A stretch of 64,000 bases of DNA, from the NCBI RefSeq assembly GCF_001650405.1, contig NZ_LWCU01000001.1:233938-297937 (forward strand). Direction: 5' to 3'. Shown one piece after another: positions 7,653 to 15,398 of this stretch. This DNA comes from Microbacterium sp. H83. GTDB lineage: Bacteria; Actinomycetota; Actinomycetes; Actinomycetales; Microbacteriaceae. The position numbers and the translations under genes are program-made. The first letter of the stretch is position 1; each line of letters opens with the position of its first letter. The notes below the pieces were generated by a model, which saw only the letters and a program-made list of their open reading frames with translations, was not told where the DNA came from and did not search any database.

Positions 7653-8374
7653 CTGCGGGCCCTCCGCCGGTAGGCGAGATCGCGGATGTCGCGCCCCTTC
7701 GCGATCCCCTTGCGCTCGAACGCGGTCATGACGCGACCGTCGAACCGCTCGGCCCAGTCGCCGTCGAACGCCCGCTCGAACAGCGGATCCTCGTCGAGGA
7801 CCTCCCGCATCTGCAGGGCGTAGTCCTCCCAGTCCGTGGCCAGGCGCAGGATGCCCCCGTCACGCAGCGCGCGCGCGGCTGTCGCACCGAATCCGTCCCG
7901 CACGAGCCGCCGCTTCGTGTGCTTCTTCTTGTGCCAGGGATCGGGGAAGAAGATCCAGACCTCGGCGGCCGCCGCCTCGGGCAGGTACGAGGCGAGGACC
8001 TCGGGGGCGTTCGCCTCCACGACCCGGAGATTGCGCGCGCCCTCGCGATCGGCGTCGAGCATGGTCCGGGCGAGTCCCGCCCGGAAGACCTCGACGGCGA
8101 GGAAGTCGTCGTCCGGACGCGACGACGCGGCAGCGACGATGGCGTGCCCCTGTCCTGATCCGATCTCGACGTACAGGTCCGCGTCGCGGCCGTACTCGTC
8201 GACCGGGTGGAGCCTCGCCTCGGGGTGCACGGACGTCCAGGCGACGTCGCGGGGCACATCCAGGAGATAGTGCGGGCCGAGCTCGTCGAACGCGCGCTCC
8301 TGTGCATCGGACATCCGGCCGCTGCGGCGCACGAAGGACACCGGCTCGTCACGGAAGGTGCGGGGTTCGGGCAT
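7649..8374 (-). CDS. trmB: tRNA (guanine-N7-)-methyltransferase TrmB
   Basis: 241-aa class I methyltransferase that makes m7G46 in tRNA using SAM. Motif I is VEIGSGQGHA (about 69-78), followed by LAVEVFRAG, and the diagnostic TrmB stretch FFPDPWHKKKHTKRRLV with LRLATDWEDYALQM near the C-terminus. Length is normal. Leaderless-type start: TACCCT lies 6 nt upstream of the ATG. First gene of a two-gene unit with the CPBP-like protein; the pairing has no obvious functional link. Confidence 0.95.
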   Translation of the reverse strand: MPEPRTFRDEPVSFVRRSGRMSDAQERAFDELGPHYLLDVPRDVAWTSVHPEARLHPVDEYGRDADLYVEIGSGQGHAIVAAASSRPDDDFLAVEVFRAGLARTMLDADREGARNLRVVEANAPEVLASYLPEAAAAEVWIFFPDPWHKKKHTKRRLVRDGFGATAARALRDGGILRLATDWEDYALQMREVLDEDPLFERAFDGDWAERFDGRVMTAFERKGIAKGRDIRDLAYRRRARR

Positions 8375-8380
8375 GCTTCC

Positions 8381-8386
8381 AGGGTA
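8381..8386 (-). promoter_or_regulatory. -10 box, leaderless trmB
   Basis: TACCCT (minus strand) ending 6 nt before the ATG at 8374. Confidence 0.6.
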
Positions 8387-8416
8387 GTCGGCGAGTGTCG
8401 GCGGCCCGACCGCGGT

Positions 8417-9256
8417 TCAGGACGCGGGGGCGGTGACGAAGTCGATCAGCTCTTCGACCCGACCCAGCAGGGCAGGCTCCAGGTCGCGGTACGTGTGCAC
8501 CTTCGACAGGATGTGCTGCCACGCCCTCGCCGTGTCGGCCTGGGTCTCGTGCGGCCACCCGAATGCCCGGCAGATGCCCGTCTTCCAGTCGATCCCGCGC
8601 GGGATCTCCGGCCACTTCGCGATCCCCAGCGCGCGAGGCGTCACGCACTGCCAGACGTCCACGAACGGGTGTCCGACGATCCGGACGTGCCGGCCGTGCG
8701 GTCCGCGGGCGACGGCCTCCGCGATGCGGGTCTCCTTCGAGCCCGCGACCAGGTGATCGACGAGCACGCCGTAGCGTCGGGTCGCGCTCGGGGGCTCCGC
8801 GGCGAGAAGCTCGTCGAGGAGATCGACGCCCTGGAGGAACTCCACGACCACGCCCTCGACACGGAGGTCCGCTCCCCACACCTTCTCGACGAGCTCCGCG
8901 TCGTGCTTCCCCTCGACGAGGATGCGGCTGGGGAGCGCCACGCGCGCACGCTGGTCGCCGACCGCGAACGATCCGGATGCCGTGCGCCGCGGTCCCTGCG
9001 CCTTCGCCGCCGGGGCTGTGAGACGGACCGGGGCTCCGTCGATCAGGAAGCCGCCGCCGAGGGGGAAGAGCCGTGTGCGTCCCCGTCGATCCTCGAGCGC
9101 CACGGTGCCGCCCTGCACTCCGGTCACCGCGCCGCAGTAGCCGTCGTCGGCGACCTCCACGACGAGATCGAGCTCCGCGGGCACCTGCGGAACCGGCTTC
9201 GCCGCGCGCTCTCGCCAGCCCGCGGCGAGCACATCCGATCCGTACCTGTCGTCCAT
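8417..9256 (-). CDS. DUF3097 family protein with Toprim-like motif
   Basis: 279-aa conserved actinobacterial protein of unknown function. The N-terminal 80 residues look like a small beta-barrel (VTGVQGGTVALEDRRGRTRLFPLGGGFLIDG). Then comes RILVEGKHDAELVEKVWGADL (about 111-131), which resembles the first Toprim motif (Glu115 in VEGKHDA), followed by YGVLVDHLVAGSKE (Asp167) as a possible second acidic motif. That would fit a nucleotidyl-transfer or nuclease-like fold, but this is inference. Leaderless-type start with TACGCT 7 nt upstream; monocistronic. Confidence 0.8.
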   Translation of the reverse strand: MDDRYGSDVLAAGWRERAAKPVPQVPAELDLVVEVADDGYCGAVTGVQGGTVALEDRRGRTRLFPLGGGFLIDGAPVRLTAPAAKAQGPRRTASGSFAVGDQRARVALPSRILVEGKHDAELVEKVWGADLRVEGVVVEFLQGVDLLDELLAAEPPSATRRYGVLVDHLVAGSKETRIAEAVARGPHGRHVRIVGHPFVDVWQCVTPRALGIAKWPEIPRGIDWKTGICRAFGWPHETQADTARAWQHILSKVHTYRDLEPALLGRVEELIDFVTAPAS

Positions 9257-9263
9257 GCCTTCC

Positions 9264-9269
9264 AGCGTA
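9264..9269 (-). promoter_or_regulatory. -10 box, leaderless DUF3097 gene
   Basis: TACGCT (minus strand) ending 7 nt before the ATG at 9256. Confidence 0.5.
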
Positions 9270-9334
9270 TGTGTCTCCGCTCAGGGCGAACGGCGATCGG
9301 GGCGCCGAAGCTGTCGCGTGTCGGACTCTGTGCA

Positions 9335-9340
9335 TAGACT
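9335..9340 (+). promoter_or_regulatory. -10 box of the TPM/coiled-coil gene
   Basis: TAGACT ending 6 nt before the ATG at 9347, so the message probably begins at that ATG. Confidence 0.55.
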
Positions 9341-9346
9341 CGTGCC

Positions 9347-11413
9347 ATGGGGCGGCTGTCTGTCAGAGGTACGACGATGAAGACTCGGTGGCTCGCGCTG
9401 GCCGCCGTCACGGCGGCTGCGATCGGAGCGCTGGCCGCGTCGCCCGCCTTCGCCACCGATCCCGTCACGCTCGATCCCGGGTACGTGACCGACGATGTCG
9501 GAGCGCTCAGCGCCGCGGAGAAGGATGCCGTCGAGACGCGACTGCAGACCCTCACCGAGAACTCCTCGGCCGATCTGTTCGTGGTGCTCGTCGACGAGTT
9601 CACGTCCCCCTCGGACAACGTCGGCTGGGCCGACACCGTGGCCGAGGACAACAACCTGGGTCCTGAGCAGTATCTGCTGGCGATCGCGGTCGACGGCCGC
9701 AGCTACTACATCTCGGCCGCCGCGGGCGGACCGCTCAGCGACGGGAAGCTCGACGATGTCGAGGAGAAGATCCAGCCGCTCCTCGCTCAGGAGGACTGGG
9801 ACGGCGCGATCCTGCTCGCCGCCGACGAGATCCAGGGCGACGGCGGCGCAGGGGCGATCCGGGCGACTCTCATCGTCGTCGGCATCGTCGCAGCCGGTCT
9901 CCTCGTCTGGCTCGCGGTCGCGCTGATCCGACGCTCCCGCCGGGCCGCCGAGGTCCGGCGTCGCGGCGCCATGCCGGAGACCCCCGATCCGAACGATCCC
10001 TTCTCGACTCTCACCGACGCGCAGGTGCAGACGCAGGCGGGTGCGGCGCTCGTGCAGGCCGACGACGCGATCACCTCGAGTCGCGAGGAGCTCGGCTTCG
10101 CCGTCGCCCAGTTCGGCGAAGCGGCCACCGCCGAGTTCAGCGGTGCGATCGAGACGGCCACGGCGAAGATGTCCGAGGCCTTCGATCTGAAGCAGAAGCT
10201 CGACGACGAGGTCGAGGATTCCGTGTTCGACCGCCGTGCCTGGCACATCCGCATCATCGGTCTGTGCGACGAGATCGACGACGTCCTCGACGACAACACC
10301 GAGGCCTTCGACGCCCTGCGCAAGCTCCAGGAGAACGCGCCGCAGGAGCTCGAGCGGGTGCGCGCCGAGCGACAGGCCCTGGAGCCGCTCCTCGCCGGTG
10401 CCGCGCAGCAGCTCGCCGCGCTCTCCGGGGCGTACGATCAGGCGGCGCTCGCCACCGTCTCGGACAACCCGGCTCAGGCCGAGGAGCGAGCCGCGCTGGC
10501 CGACCGCGCGATCGGGGCGGCGGCGCAGGCCGTCACCGCAGGACGCTCGGGCGAGGCGGCTTTCGCGATCCGCACGGCCGAGCAGTCCGTGGCGCAGGCC
10601 ACTCAGCTCATCCACGCCATCGGCACGCTCGGCCAGGAGCTCGCCGCGATCGAGGCGCAGGCTCAGGCGCTGATCGCCGAGCTGCAGACCGATCTGGTCA
10701 CCGCGCAGCAGCTTCCCGACAGCGGAGGGACCATCGCCGCCGCGGCGAGCGTCACCGCGCAGCAGCTGCAGCGGGCGCAGGCGAACCTCGCCGGCTCCGC
10801 CCGGAGCCCGCAGCTGGTGCTCGAGGCGCTCACCGCGGCGAACACGCAGATCGACAGCGCCATCGCGCAGGGCACCGCGGCCGTCGAGCGCGCACGGCGG
10901 ACGCAGCAGATGCTCGAGCAGACGCTGTCGCAGGCCGGCTCCGAGATCCGCGCGGCGCGCGAGTTCATCGAGACGCGCCGCGGCACGGTGGGCTCGACGG
11001 CCCGCACGCGGCTGTCGCAGGCCGAGTCGACGTTGACGCAGGCGCTGGATCTCCGCACGTCGAATCCAGACGCCGCCCTCGCCGACGCGGGTCGCGCCCT
11101 CGATCTCGCCCGACAGGCCACGGCGTCGGCGAAGGCCGATGTGACCGCCATGAGCCCGAGCCGCTACGAGAACGACGGCTGGGGCGGCGGCGGCATCTTC
11201 GGCGGCAGCTCGTCCGGATCCGGACTCGGCGGCGACATCCTCGGCGGCATCATCGGCGGACTCCTGTCCGGCGGCGGAGGCGGCGGCGGTTCGTCCCGCA
11301 GCAGCAGCTGGCGCTCGAGCGGCGGCGGCGGGTTCCGCAGCTCGGGATTCGGCGGAGGCGGTGGCGGCCGCTCGAGCGGTCGCAGCGGCCGCTCCGGAGG
11401 AGGACGCTTCTGA
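9347..11413 (+). CDS. Secreted TPM-domain membrane protein with long coiled coil
   Basis: 688 aa. Numbered from the internal Met at 9377: signal peptide 1-27 (ends SPAFA), TPM domain about 30-155 (YVTDDVGALSAAEKDAVETRL, ADLFVVLVDEF, YYISAAAGG), one TM helix about 161-184 followed by RRSRRAAEVRRR, then about 390 residues of Ala/Gln/Glu-rich coiled coil, and a Gly/Ser/Arg-rich tail (about 590-678) with a GGIIGGLLSGG glycine-zipper stretch. TPM domains occur in phosphatases and in photosystem repair proteins. The TPM part is predicted outside and the coil inside the cell. ATG 9347 is chosen for its -10 spacing; ATG 9377 has an AGAGG and could be used instead. It precedes pspA by 55 bp. Confidence 0.82.
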   Translation: MGRLSVRGTTMKTRWLALAAVTAAAIGALAASPAFATDPVTLDPGYVTDDVGALSAAEKDAVETRLQTLTENSSADLFVVLVDEFTSPSDNVGWADTVAEDNNLGPEQYLLAIAVDGRSYYISAAAGGPLSDGKLDDVEEKIQPLLAQEDWDGAILLAADEIQGDGGAGAIRATLIVVGIVAAGLLVWLAVALIRRSRRAAEVRRRGAMPETPDPNDPFSTLTDAQVQTQAGAALVQADDAITSSREELGFAVAQFGEAATAEFSGAIETATAKMSEAFDLKQKLDDEVEDSVFDRRAWHIRIIGLCDEIDDVLDDNTEAFDALRKLQENAPQELERVRAERQALEPLLAGAAQQLAALSGAYDQAALATVSDNPAQAEERAALADRAIGAAAQAVTAGRSGEAAFAIRTAEQSVAQATQLIHAIGTLGQELAAIEAQAQALIAELQTDLVTAQQLPDSGGTIAAAASVTAQQLQRAQANLAGSARSPQLVLEALTAANTQIDSAIAQGTAAVERARRTQQMLEQTLSQAGSEIRAAREFIETRRGTVGSTARTRLSQAESTLTQALDLRTSNPDAALADAGRALDLARQATASAKADVTAMSPSRYENDGWGGGGIFGGSSSGSGLGGDILGGIIGGLLSGGGGGGGSSRSSSWRSSGGGGFRSSGFGGGGGGRSSGRSGRSGGGRF

Positions 11414-11468
11414 CCCGCCTCGCGATCGCTCACAGACCTCGACTACGACCCTCTGAAAGGAACAACGC

Positions 11469-12212
11469 ATGACCAAGCAGTCCATCTTCGGACGTATCTC
11501 GACCCTCGTCCGCGCGAACATCAACTCCCTTCTGGACTCTGCGGAAGACCCGCAGAAGATGATCGACCAGCTCGTCCGCGACTACACGAACAGCATCTCC
11601 GACGCCGAGTCCGCGATCGCCGAGACCATCGGCAACCTTCGTCTGCTCGAGCGCGACCACGAGGAAGACGTCCAGGCGGCGACCGAATGGGGCAACAAGG
11701 CTCTCGCGGCGAGCCGCAAGGCCGACGAGATGCGCGGCAGCGGCAACGCCGCGGATGCCGACAAGTTCGACAGCCTCGCCAAGATCGCGCTGCAGCGCCA
11801 GATCAGCGCCGAGCGCGAGGCGACCGGCGCCGAGCCGCAGATCGCGGCGCAGACCGAGATCGTCGACAAGCTCAAGTCCGGCCTGAACGGCATGAAGGAC
11901 AAGCTGGGCGAGCTGAAGAACAAGCGCAGCGAGCTCCTCGCCCGCGCCAAGGTGGCCGAGGCGCAGACCAAGGTGCAGGACGCGGTGTCGTCGATCAACG
12001 TCCTCGACCCGACCAGCGAGCTGGGCCGCTTCGAGGACAAGGTCCGTCGCCAGGAGGCGCTCGCTCAGGGCAAGGCCGAGCTCGCGGCGTCGAGCCTCGA
12101 CGCGCAGTTCGAGAGCCTCGAGGACCTCGGCGAGCTCACCGAGGTCGAGGCGCGCCTCGCCGAGCTCAAGGCCGGGGGCTCCGCGCCGCGTCAGGCGATC
12201 GAAGGCTCCTGA
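11469..12212 (+). CDS. pspA: PspA/IM30 (ESCRT-III-like) membrane-stress protein
   Basis: 247-aa PspA/Vipp1 homologue that binds stressed membranes and oligomerises. The N-terminal amphipathic helix (SIFGRISTLVRANINSLLDS) and conserved EDPQKMIDQLVRDY are followed by a continuous coiled coil to about 225 (LERDHEEDVQAATEWGNKAL, KIALQRQISAER). No transmembrane segment. AAAGGAA lies 6-9 nt before the ATG. It follows the TPM/coiled-coil gene closely on the same strand, probably one operon, so that protein is the likely membrane partner. Confidence 0.93.
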   Translation: MTKQSIFGRISTLVRANINSLLDSAEDPQKMIDQLVRDYTNSISDAESAIAETIGNLRLLERDHEEDVQAATEWGNKALAASRKADEMRGSGNAADADKFDSLAKIALQRQISAEREATGAEPQIAAQTEIVDKLKSGLNGMKDKLGELKNKRSELLARAKVAEAQTKVQDAVSSINVLDPTSELGRFEDKVRRQEALAQGKAELAASSLDAQFESLEDLGELTEVEARLAELKAGGSAPRQAIEGS

Positions 12213-12219
12213 TCCACCC

Positions 12220-12255
12220 GCGGATGCCCCGGACGATCACGTCCGGGGCATCCGC
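12220..12255 (+). terminator. Terminator after pspA
   Basis: Perfect 15-bp stem (12220-12234 with 12241-12255, GCGGATGCCCCGGAC) and 6-nt loop, followed by TCTTCC. Confidence 0.8.
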
Positions 12256-12277
12256 TCTTCCGCAGCTGGAGGCACTC

Positions 12278-13081
12278 ATGGTGCGATTCCTCGTGGTTCC
12301 GCAGTGGCAGGGCTCTCCCGCTGCGCGCGCGATGCTCCTGATGGACGGCGCATCGGCCATCGCCGGCGACCTGCCCCGTGCGGCGACGTCGGTGCTCGAT
12401 GTGCCCATCGAGGCCGGCGAGTCCCTCGGCACCGGGGTGCGCAGGCTCAGTGCGATCCGCCGCACGCGAGAGCTCGTCGCCGAGAACATGACGACCGACA
12501 CGGTGGTGATCGGCGGGGACTGCAGCGTCACCGTGGCCGCGCTGGCCTCGCTGCCCGGCGGCACGGACGATCTCGCGGTCGTCTGGTGCGACGCGCACGG
12601 CGACCTCCACACGCCCGACTCCTCGCCCTCCGGCGCCTTCTCCGGTATGGCGCTCCGCGCCGTCCTCGGGGAGGGCGAACCGCAGCTCGCGCTCTCCCCC
12701 GGCATCCCTCGGGAGCGCATCGTCACGGTCGGGATGCGGAACCTCGACGACGACGAGGTCCCGGTGAAGGACGAGCTCCGCGGCGTGTCCGTGGCCGATC
12801 TCGCCGACCCCGATGCACTGGCCGACGCCGTGGCGGCCACCGGTGCCGCCCGGGTCTGGGTGCACATCGATGTCGACGTGCTCGACCCCTCCGCGATCGC
12901 GGGCGTCTCGTCTCCCGCGCCGTTCGGCGTGGCGCCGGCAGACCTCAGCGCATCCATCCGCGCGCTCCGCGCGCGACTCCCTCTGGCGGGTGCGACGATC
13001 GCCGGGTTCGCACCCCGGACCCCGGTCGACGCCGTCGACGACCTCGGTGCCCTGCTGCGACTCGTGGGCGCCGTCGCATGA
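12278..13081 (+). CDS. Arginase-fold (ureohydrolase) family protein with altered metal site
   Basis: 267 aa. The dinuclear-metal motifs of the family are VIGGDCSV (79-84), WCDAHGDLHTP (Asp105, His107, Asp109) and VHIDVDVLDPS (Asp198, Asp200). In arginases the first motif is GGDHS and its His binds manganese; here that residue is Cys82. The other five ligands are kept. The substrate is therefore uncertain: arginine, agmatine or guanidino compounds are all possible, and a non-Mn metal is conceivable. ATG 12278 has GGAGG about 6 nt upstream. Its stop overlaps the start of the HEXXH protein gene (ATGA), so the two are translationally coupled. Confidence 0.78.
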   Translation: MVRFLVVPQWQGSPAARAMLLMDGASAIAGDLPRAATSVLDVPIEAGESLGTGVRRLSAIRRTRELVAENMTTDTVVIGGDCSVTVAALASLPGGTDDLAVVWCDAHGDLHTPDSSPSGAFSGMALRAVLGEGEPQLALSPGIPRERIVTVGMRNLDDDEVPVKDELRGVSVADLADPDALADAVAATGAARVWVHIDVDVLDPSAIAGVSSPAPFGVAPADLSASIRALRARLPLAGATIAGFAPRTPVDAVDDLGALLRLVGAVA

Positions 13082-13557
13082 GCGACGACTGGCGCCCCGC
13101 GGCCGAGAGAGCGCTCGATCACGGAAGACGGCTCGATCGCCGCATCCCCTCCGTCCTCCTCCGCTCGCCGATCAGTCGCGCCGGGTACTGGTGGGGCACC
13201 GCGGTCGGTTGGATGTGGGGGTCGCTGTGGAGCACCGGACCGGTGGAGCGCCGCGGCGGGCTCTGGATCTTCCAGGGGATGCCGGAATGGACCTTCAACC
13301 GAGGCGGCGTGTGCGTGGGCGGCTGCTTCCTGACCGGCAGCAGACGACCGACCGATGCCGTGCTGCGCCACGAGGCCGTGCACAAGGCGCAGTGGCTCCG
13401 CTACGGGATGCTGATGCCGGTCCTCTACCTGATCGCGGGTCGCGACCCGCTGCGCAACCGCTTCGAGATCGAGGCGGGCCTGGAGGACGGGAACTACGTG
13501 CGACGCGGCAGCGGTCAGCGACCGGAGGGCAGCAGCCCGAAGCGCTCCGGCGCGTAG
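13078..13557 (+). CDS. Small HEXXH-motif protein, function unknown
   Basis: 159 aa, not assignable to a named family. Distinctive features: an aromatic stretch YWWGTAVGWMWGSLW (38-51), a CVGGC pair (Cys79, Cys83) in FNRGGVCVGGCFLTG, and RHEAVHKAQWLRYG with a canonical HEXXH (His98, Glu99, His102). Acidic residues Glu130/Glu132 (RFEIEAGLEDGNY) lie about 30 residues downstream, the spacing of a gluzincin third ligand. LMPVLYLIAG is mildly hydrophobic. A metal-binding or peptidase-like role is inferred. Translationally coupled to the arginase-fold gene; its last 43 bp overlap the convergent SIP-like gene. Confidence 0.65.
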   Translation: MSDDWRPAAERALDHGRRLDRRIPSVLLRSPISRAGYWWGTAVGWMWGSLWSTGPVERRGGLWIFQGMPEWTFNRGGVCVGGCFLTGSRRPTDAVLRHEAVHKAQWLRYGMLMPVLYLIAGRDPLRNRFEIEAGLEDGNYVRRGSGQRPEGSSPKRSGA

Positions 13558-13985
13558 ATCTGCTCTGCGCGCACGGCGAGCTCGCCGGTCAGGTGCTCGA
13601 CGATGTCGGCGGTGCCGAGGTAGCCGCCGAGCAGGGTCACGCGCGTCTCGAACTCGTCGTCGCAGAGCATCTCGTCGGCCCACGCGCAGGTGGCGCGGGC
13701 GAGCGCGAGCCCCGGCGTGCACGAGCGTCCCGTACCCGGGGCACCGGAGCGATCGGCCCGGACCAGCCAGGTGACGGTCATCCGCGCAGGGGCGTCGATC
13801 ACGCCGACGTCGGACTTCTCGGGGACCTCGATGAACACGCGTCCCGAAGCGCACAGGGGCAGCGTGGTCAGGAACGCTTCGAGTTCGACCAGCGAGGTCT
13901 CGTCGGCCGTGACCAGGTTGTGCGCACGACGACGCGCGGCGCGACGCTCGGCGCGCGTGCTGCGGGTTTCGAGGGAGGTGCTCAT
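13515..13985 (-). CDS. Siderophore-interacting protein, C-terminal-domain-only form
   Basis: 156 aa. The region HNLVTADETSLVELEAFLTTLPLCASGRVFIEVPE followed by MTVTWLVR matches the NAD(P)H-binding half of siderophore-interacting flavoreductases (GDETALPAI... VTWLHR pattern). The N-terminal FAD-binding half of full SIPs (about 280 aa) is missing, so it cannot be a complete ferric-siderophore reductase; it may partner another protein. Start ATG 13985 has GGAGGAA 3-8 nt upstream. A DtxR/IdeR-like box at 14009-14027 lies 24 bp upstream, implying iron repression. Its 3' end overlaps the convergent HEXXH gene by 43 bp. Confidence 0.75.
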   Translation of the reverse strand: MSTSLETRSTRAERRAARRRAHNLVTADETSLVELEAFLTTLPLCASGRVFIEVPEKSDVGVIDAPARMTVTWLVRADRSGAPGTGRSCTPGLALARATCAWADEMLCDDEFETRVTLLGGYLGTADIVEHLTGELAVRAEQIYAPERFGLLPSGR

Positions 13986-14008
13986 CGTTCCTCCATCGTA
14001 CACCAGGA

Positions 14009-14027
14009 GAAGGGTTGCCTAACCTTG
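14009..14027 (-). promoter_or_regulatory. DtxR/IdeR-type iron box
   Basis: On the minus strand CAAGGTTAGGCAACCCTTC, agreeing with the consensus TWAGGTTAGSCTAACCTWA at 15 of 19 positions by hand count. It lies just upstream of the SIP-like start and covers the stop codon of the phosphatase gene. Confidence 0.65.
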
Positions 14028-14747
14028 CTCGTCCGGTTCGTCGACGTCGACGAGAGCACGACGCAGATCGATCAGCTCGGCGTCGGTCATGCCGTTCGCG
14101 CGCAGGTAGCCGGCGGCGGAGCCCCATCGCTCGTCGACGCCGTCGAGGAGGGCGCGCATCACCGGTGCGGGCGACTGCGTCGCCAGGGCCGCCGCGTGGA
14201 CGGCCTCGGGATGCTGGTCACGGAGGTATGCGAGGATCCGGCGGGACCGTTCCGGCGGCAGCTGAGACTCCGTGAGCGCGTAGTCCTCGATGATGGCCTC
14301 GCGGTCTGCGCCGACGGCGGCCAGGGCGAGCGCGACGGTGACACCCGTGCGGTCCTTGCCGACGGTGCAGTGGATCAGCGTCGGCTCCCCCTTCGCGATG
14401 ATCCGGATGGCCGCGACGAGACGTTCGGCACTCTCCTCGAGGAGGTGGAGGTACAGGTCGTCGAGGCTGGTGTCCGCCTCGAAGAAGGAGCGCACCGAGC
14501 CGAGGAAGAGCGGGAGGTGGGTGGTGTCCGGCCCTTCGATCTCGGTCGGCTCCGCGGCGACCTCCTCGCCGTCCCGCAGGTCGACGATGTGCGAGACCCG
14601 CCGACGGAGCTCGACCGCTCCCGCCGTCGTCGCAGCGGAGAGCTGGCCGGAGCGCAGCAGCACACCCGATCGGATGCGTCCGCCGTCGGCGGGCATCCCA
14701 CCGACGTCGCGGACGTTGTTGACGCCCTCGATGTCGAGGACGCTCAT
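14019..14747 (-). CDS. PtpB-type tyrosine-protein phosphatase
   Basis: 242-aa phosphatase with the Cys-x5-Arg P-loop HCTVGKDRTG (Cys127, Arg133), the same layout as HCFAGKDRTG of mycobacterial PtpB. The N-terminal NVRDVGGMPADGGRIRSGVLLRSG is the typical entry strand-helix of the family, and VDLRDGEEV follows. No signal peptide. Its ATG overlaps the stop of the AhpD-like gene by 4 bp, so the two are coupled. Substrate (phosphotyrosine, phosphoinositide or other) is not predictable. Confidence 0.87.
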   Translation of the reverse strand: MSVLDIEGVNNVRDVGGMPADGGRIRSGVLLRSGQLSAATTAGAVELRRRVSHIVDLRDGEEVAAEPTEIEGPDTTHLPLFLGSVRSFFEADTSLDDLYLHLLEESAERLVAAIRIIAKGEPTLIHCTVGKDRTGVTVALALAAVGADREAIIEDYALTESQLPPERSRRILAYLRDQHPEAVHAAALATQSPAPVMRALLDGVDERWGSAAGYLRANGMTDAELIDLRRALVDVDEPDEQG

Positions 14748-15220
14748 GCGGATGCCTGGCTGTCGCGCGGGGGAACCGGGTAGCGGCCCGCGATGACGAC
14801 GCGGTTGAACGCGTTGATCGACACGCACGCCCAGCTGAGCGCCGCGTACTCCTTCTCGGTGAAGATCGCGCCGACGCGGTCGTACACGTCGTCGGAGATC
14901 CCGTCCTCGGAGATGAAGGTGAAGGCCTCGGCCAGCTCCAGGGCGGCTTCCTCGCGCTCGCTGAACACGTCGCTCTCCCGCCAGGTCGCGATCTGCATGA
15001 GGGTGTCCGTGTCGATCCCCGCGGCGAGCGCCCTGTCGACGTGGATGCGCGTGCAGTAGCCGCAGCCGTTGAGCTGCGAGCAATGGATCATCACGATCTC
15101 CTTGAGGCGGTCGTCGATCCCGTTCGCCGCGCAGATCTGTCCGACCGTCCGCGAGAACGCGTCGAGGGCCTTGTACGCCGCCGGCTCGGTCTTGGACAGA
15201 TGCACACGCGTCTCGCTCAT
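14744..15220 (-). CDS. Carboxymuconolactone decarboxylase / AhpD-like protein
   Basis: 158-aa all-helical AhpD-fold protein with the redox motif Cys53-x-x-Cys56-x3-His60 (NGCGYCTRIHVDRAL), as in AhpD alkylhydroperoxidases. The surrounding REEAALELAEAFTFI and WACVSINAFNRVVI are family-typical. Likely a thiol peroxidase or protein-thiol reductase. Leaderless start: TACTAT 6 nt upstream of the ATG and no ribosome site. Forms a coupled pair with the phosphatase. Confidence 0.85.
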   Translation of the reverse strand: MSETRVHLSKTEPAAYKALDAFSRTVGQICAANGIDDRLKEIVMIHCSQLNGCGYCTRIHVDRALAAGIDTDTLMQIATWRESDVFSEREEAALELAEAFTFISEDGISDDVYDRVGAIFTEKEYAALSWACVSINAFNRVVIAGRYPVPPRDSQASA

Positions 15221-15226
15221 GGATCA

Positions 15227-15232
15227 ATAGTA
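15227..15232 (-). promoter_or_regulatory. -10 box, leaderless AhpD-like gene
   Basis: TACTAT (minus strand) ending 6 nt before the ATG at 15220. Confidence 0.6.
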
Positions 15233-15309
15233 TTCCGAAGTGCACGTCGGCTCGCCTCGCGGCCGTACAGGTCGTAGATCACATATGCACAAGCAGAAGT
15301 CAATTTGGT

Positions 15310-15326
15310 ATGGCATTAAGCGCCAT
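15310..15326. promoter_or_regulatory. Short inverted repeat in AT-rich divergent promoter region
   Basis: ATGGC-N7-GCCAT in the 180-bp region between the divergent AhpD-like and hydrolase genes, whose AT content is clearly above its surroundings. Could be an operator; no regulator gene is adjacent. Confidence 0.3.
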
Positions 15327-15398
15327 TCAGTGGACACTACGACGCACATTCTGCTCCCGCATTTCTCGTGCACCTTCCACCCAGAGCAGAATGAGGGC

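Noticed and set aside
11687..13081. 464-aa frame joining the pspA region to the arginase-fold protein
   Set aside because: The first part is out of frame within pspA and runs through a strong terminator; the real start is ATG 12278.
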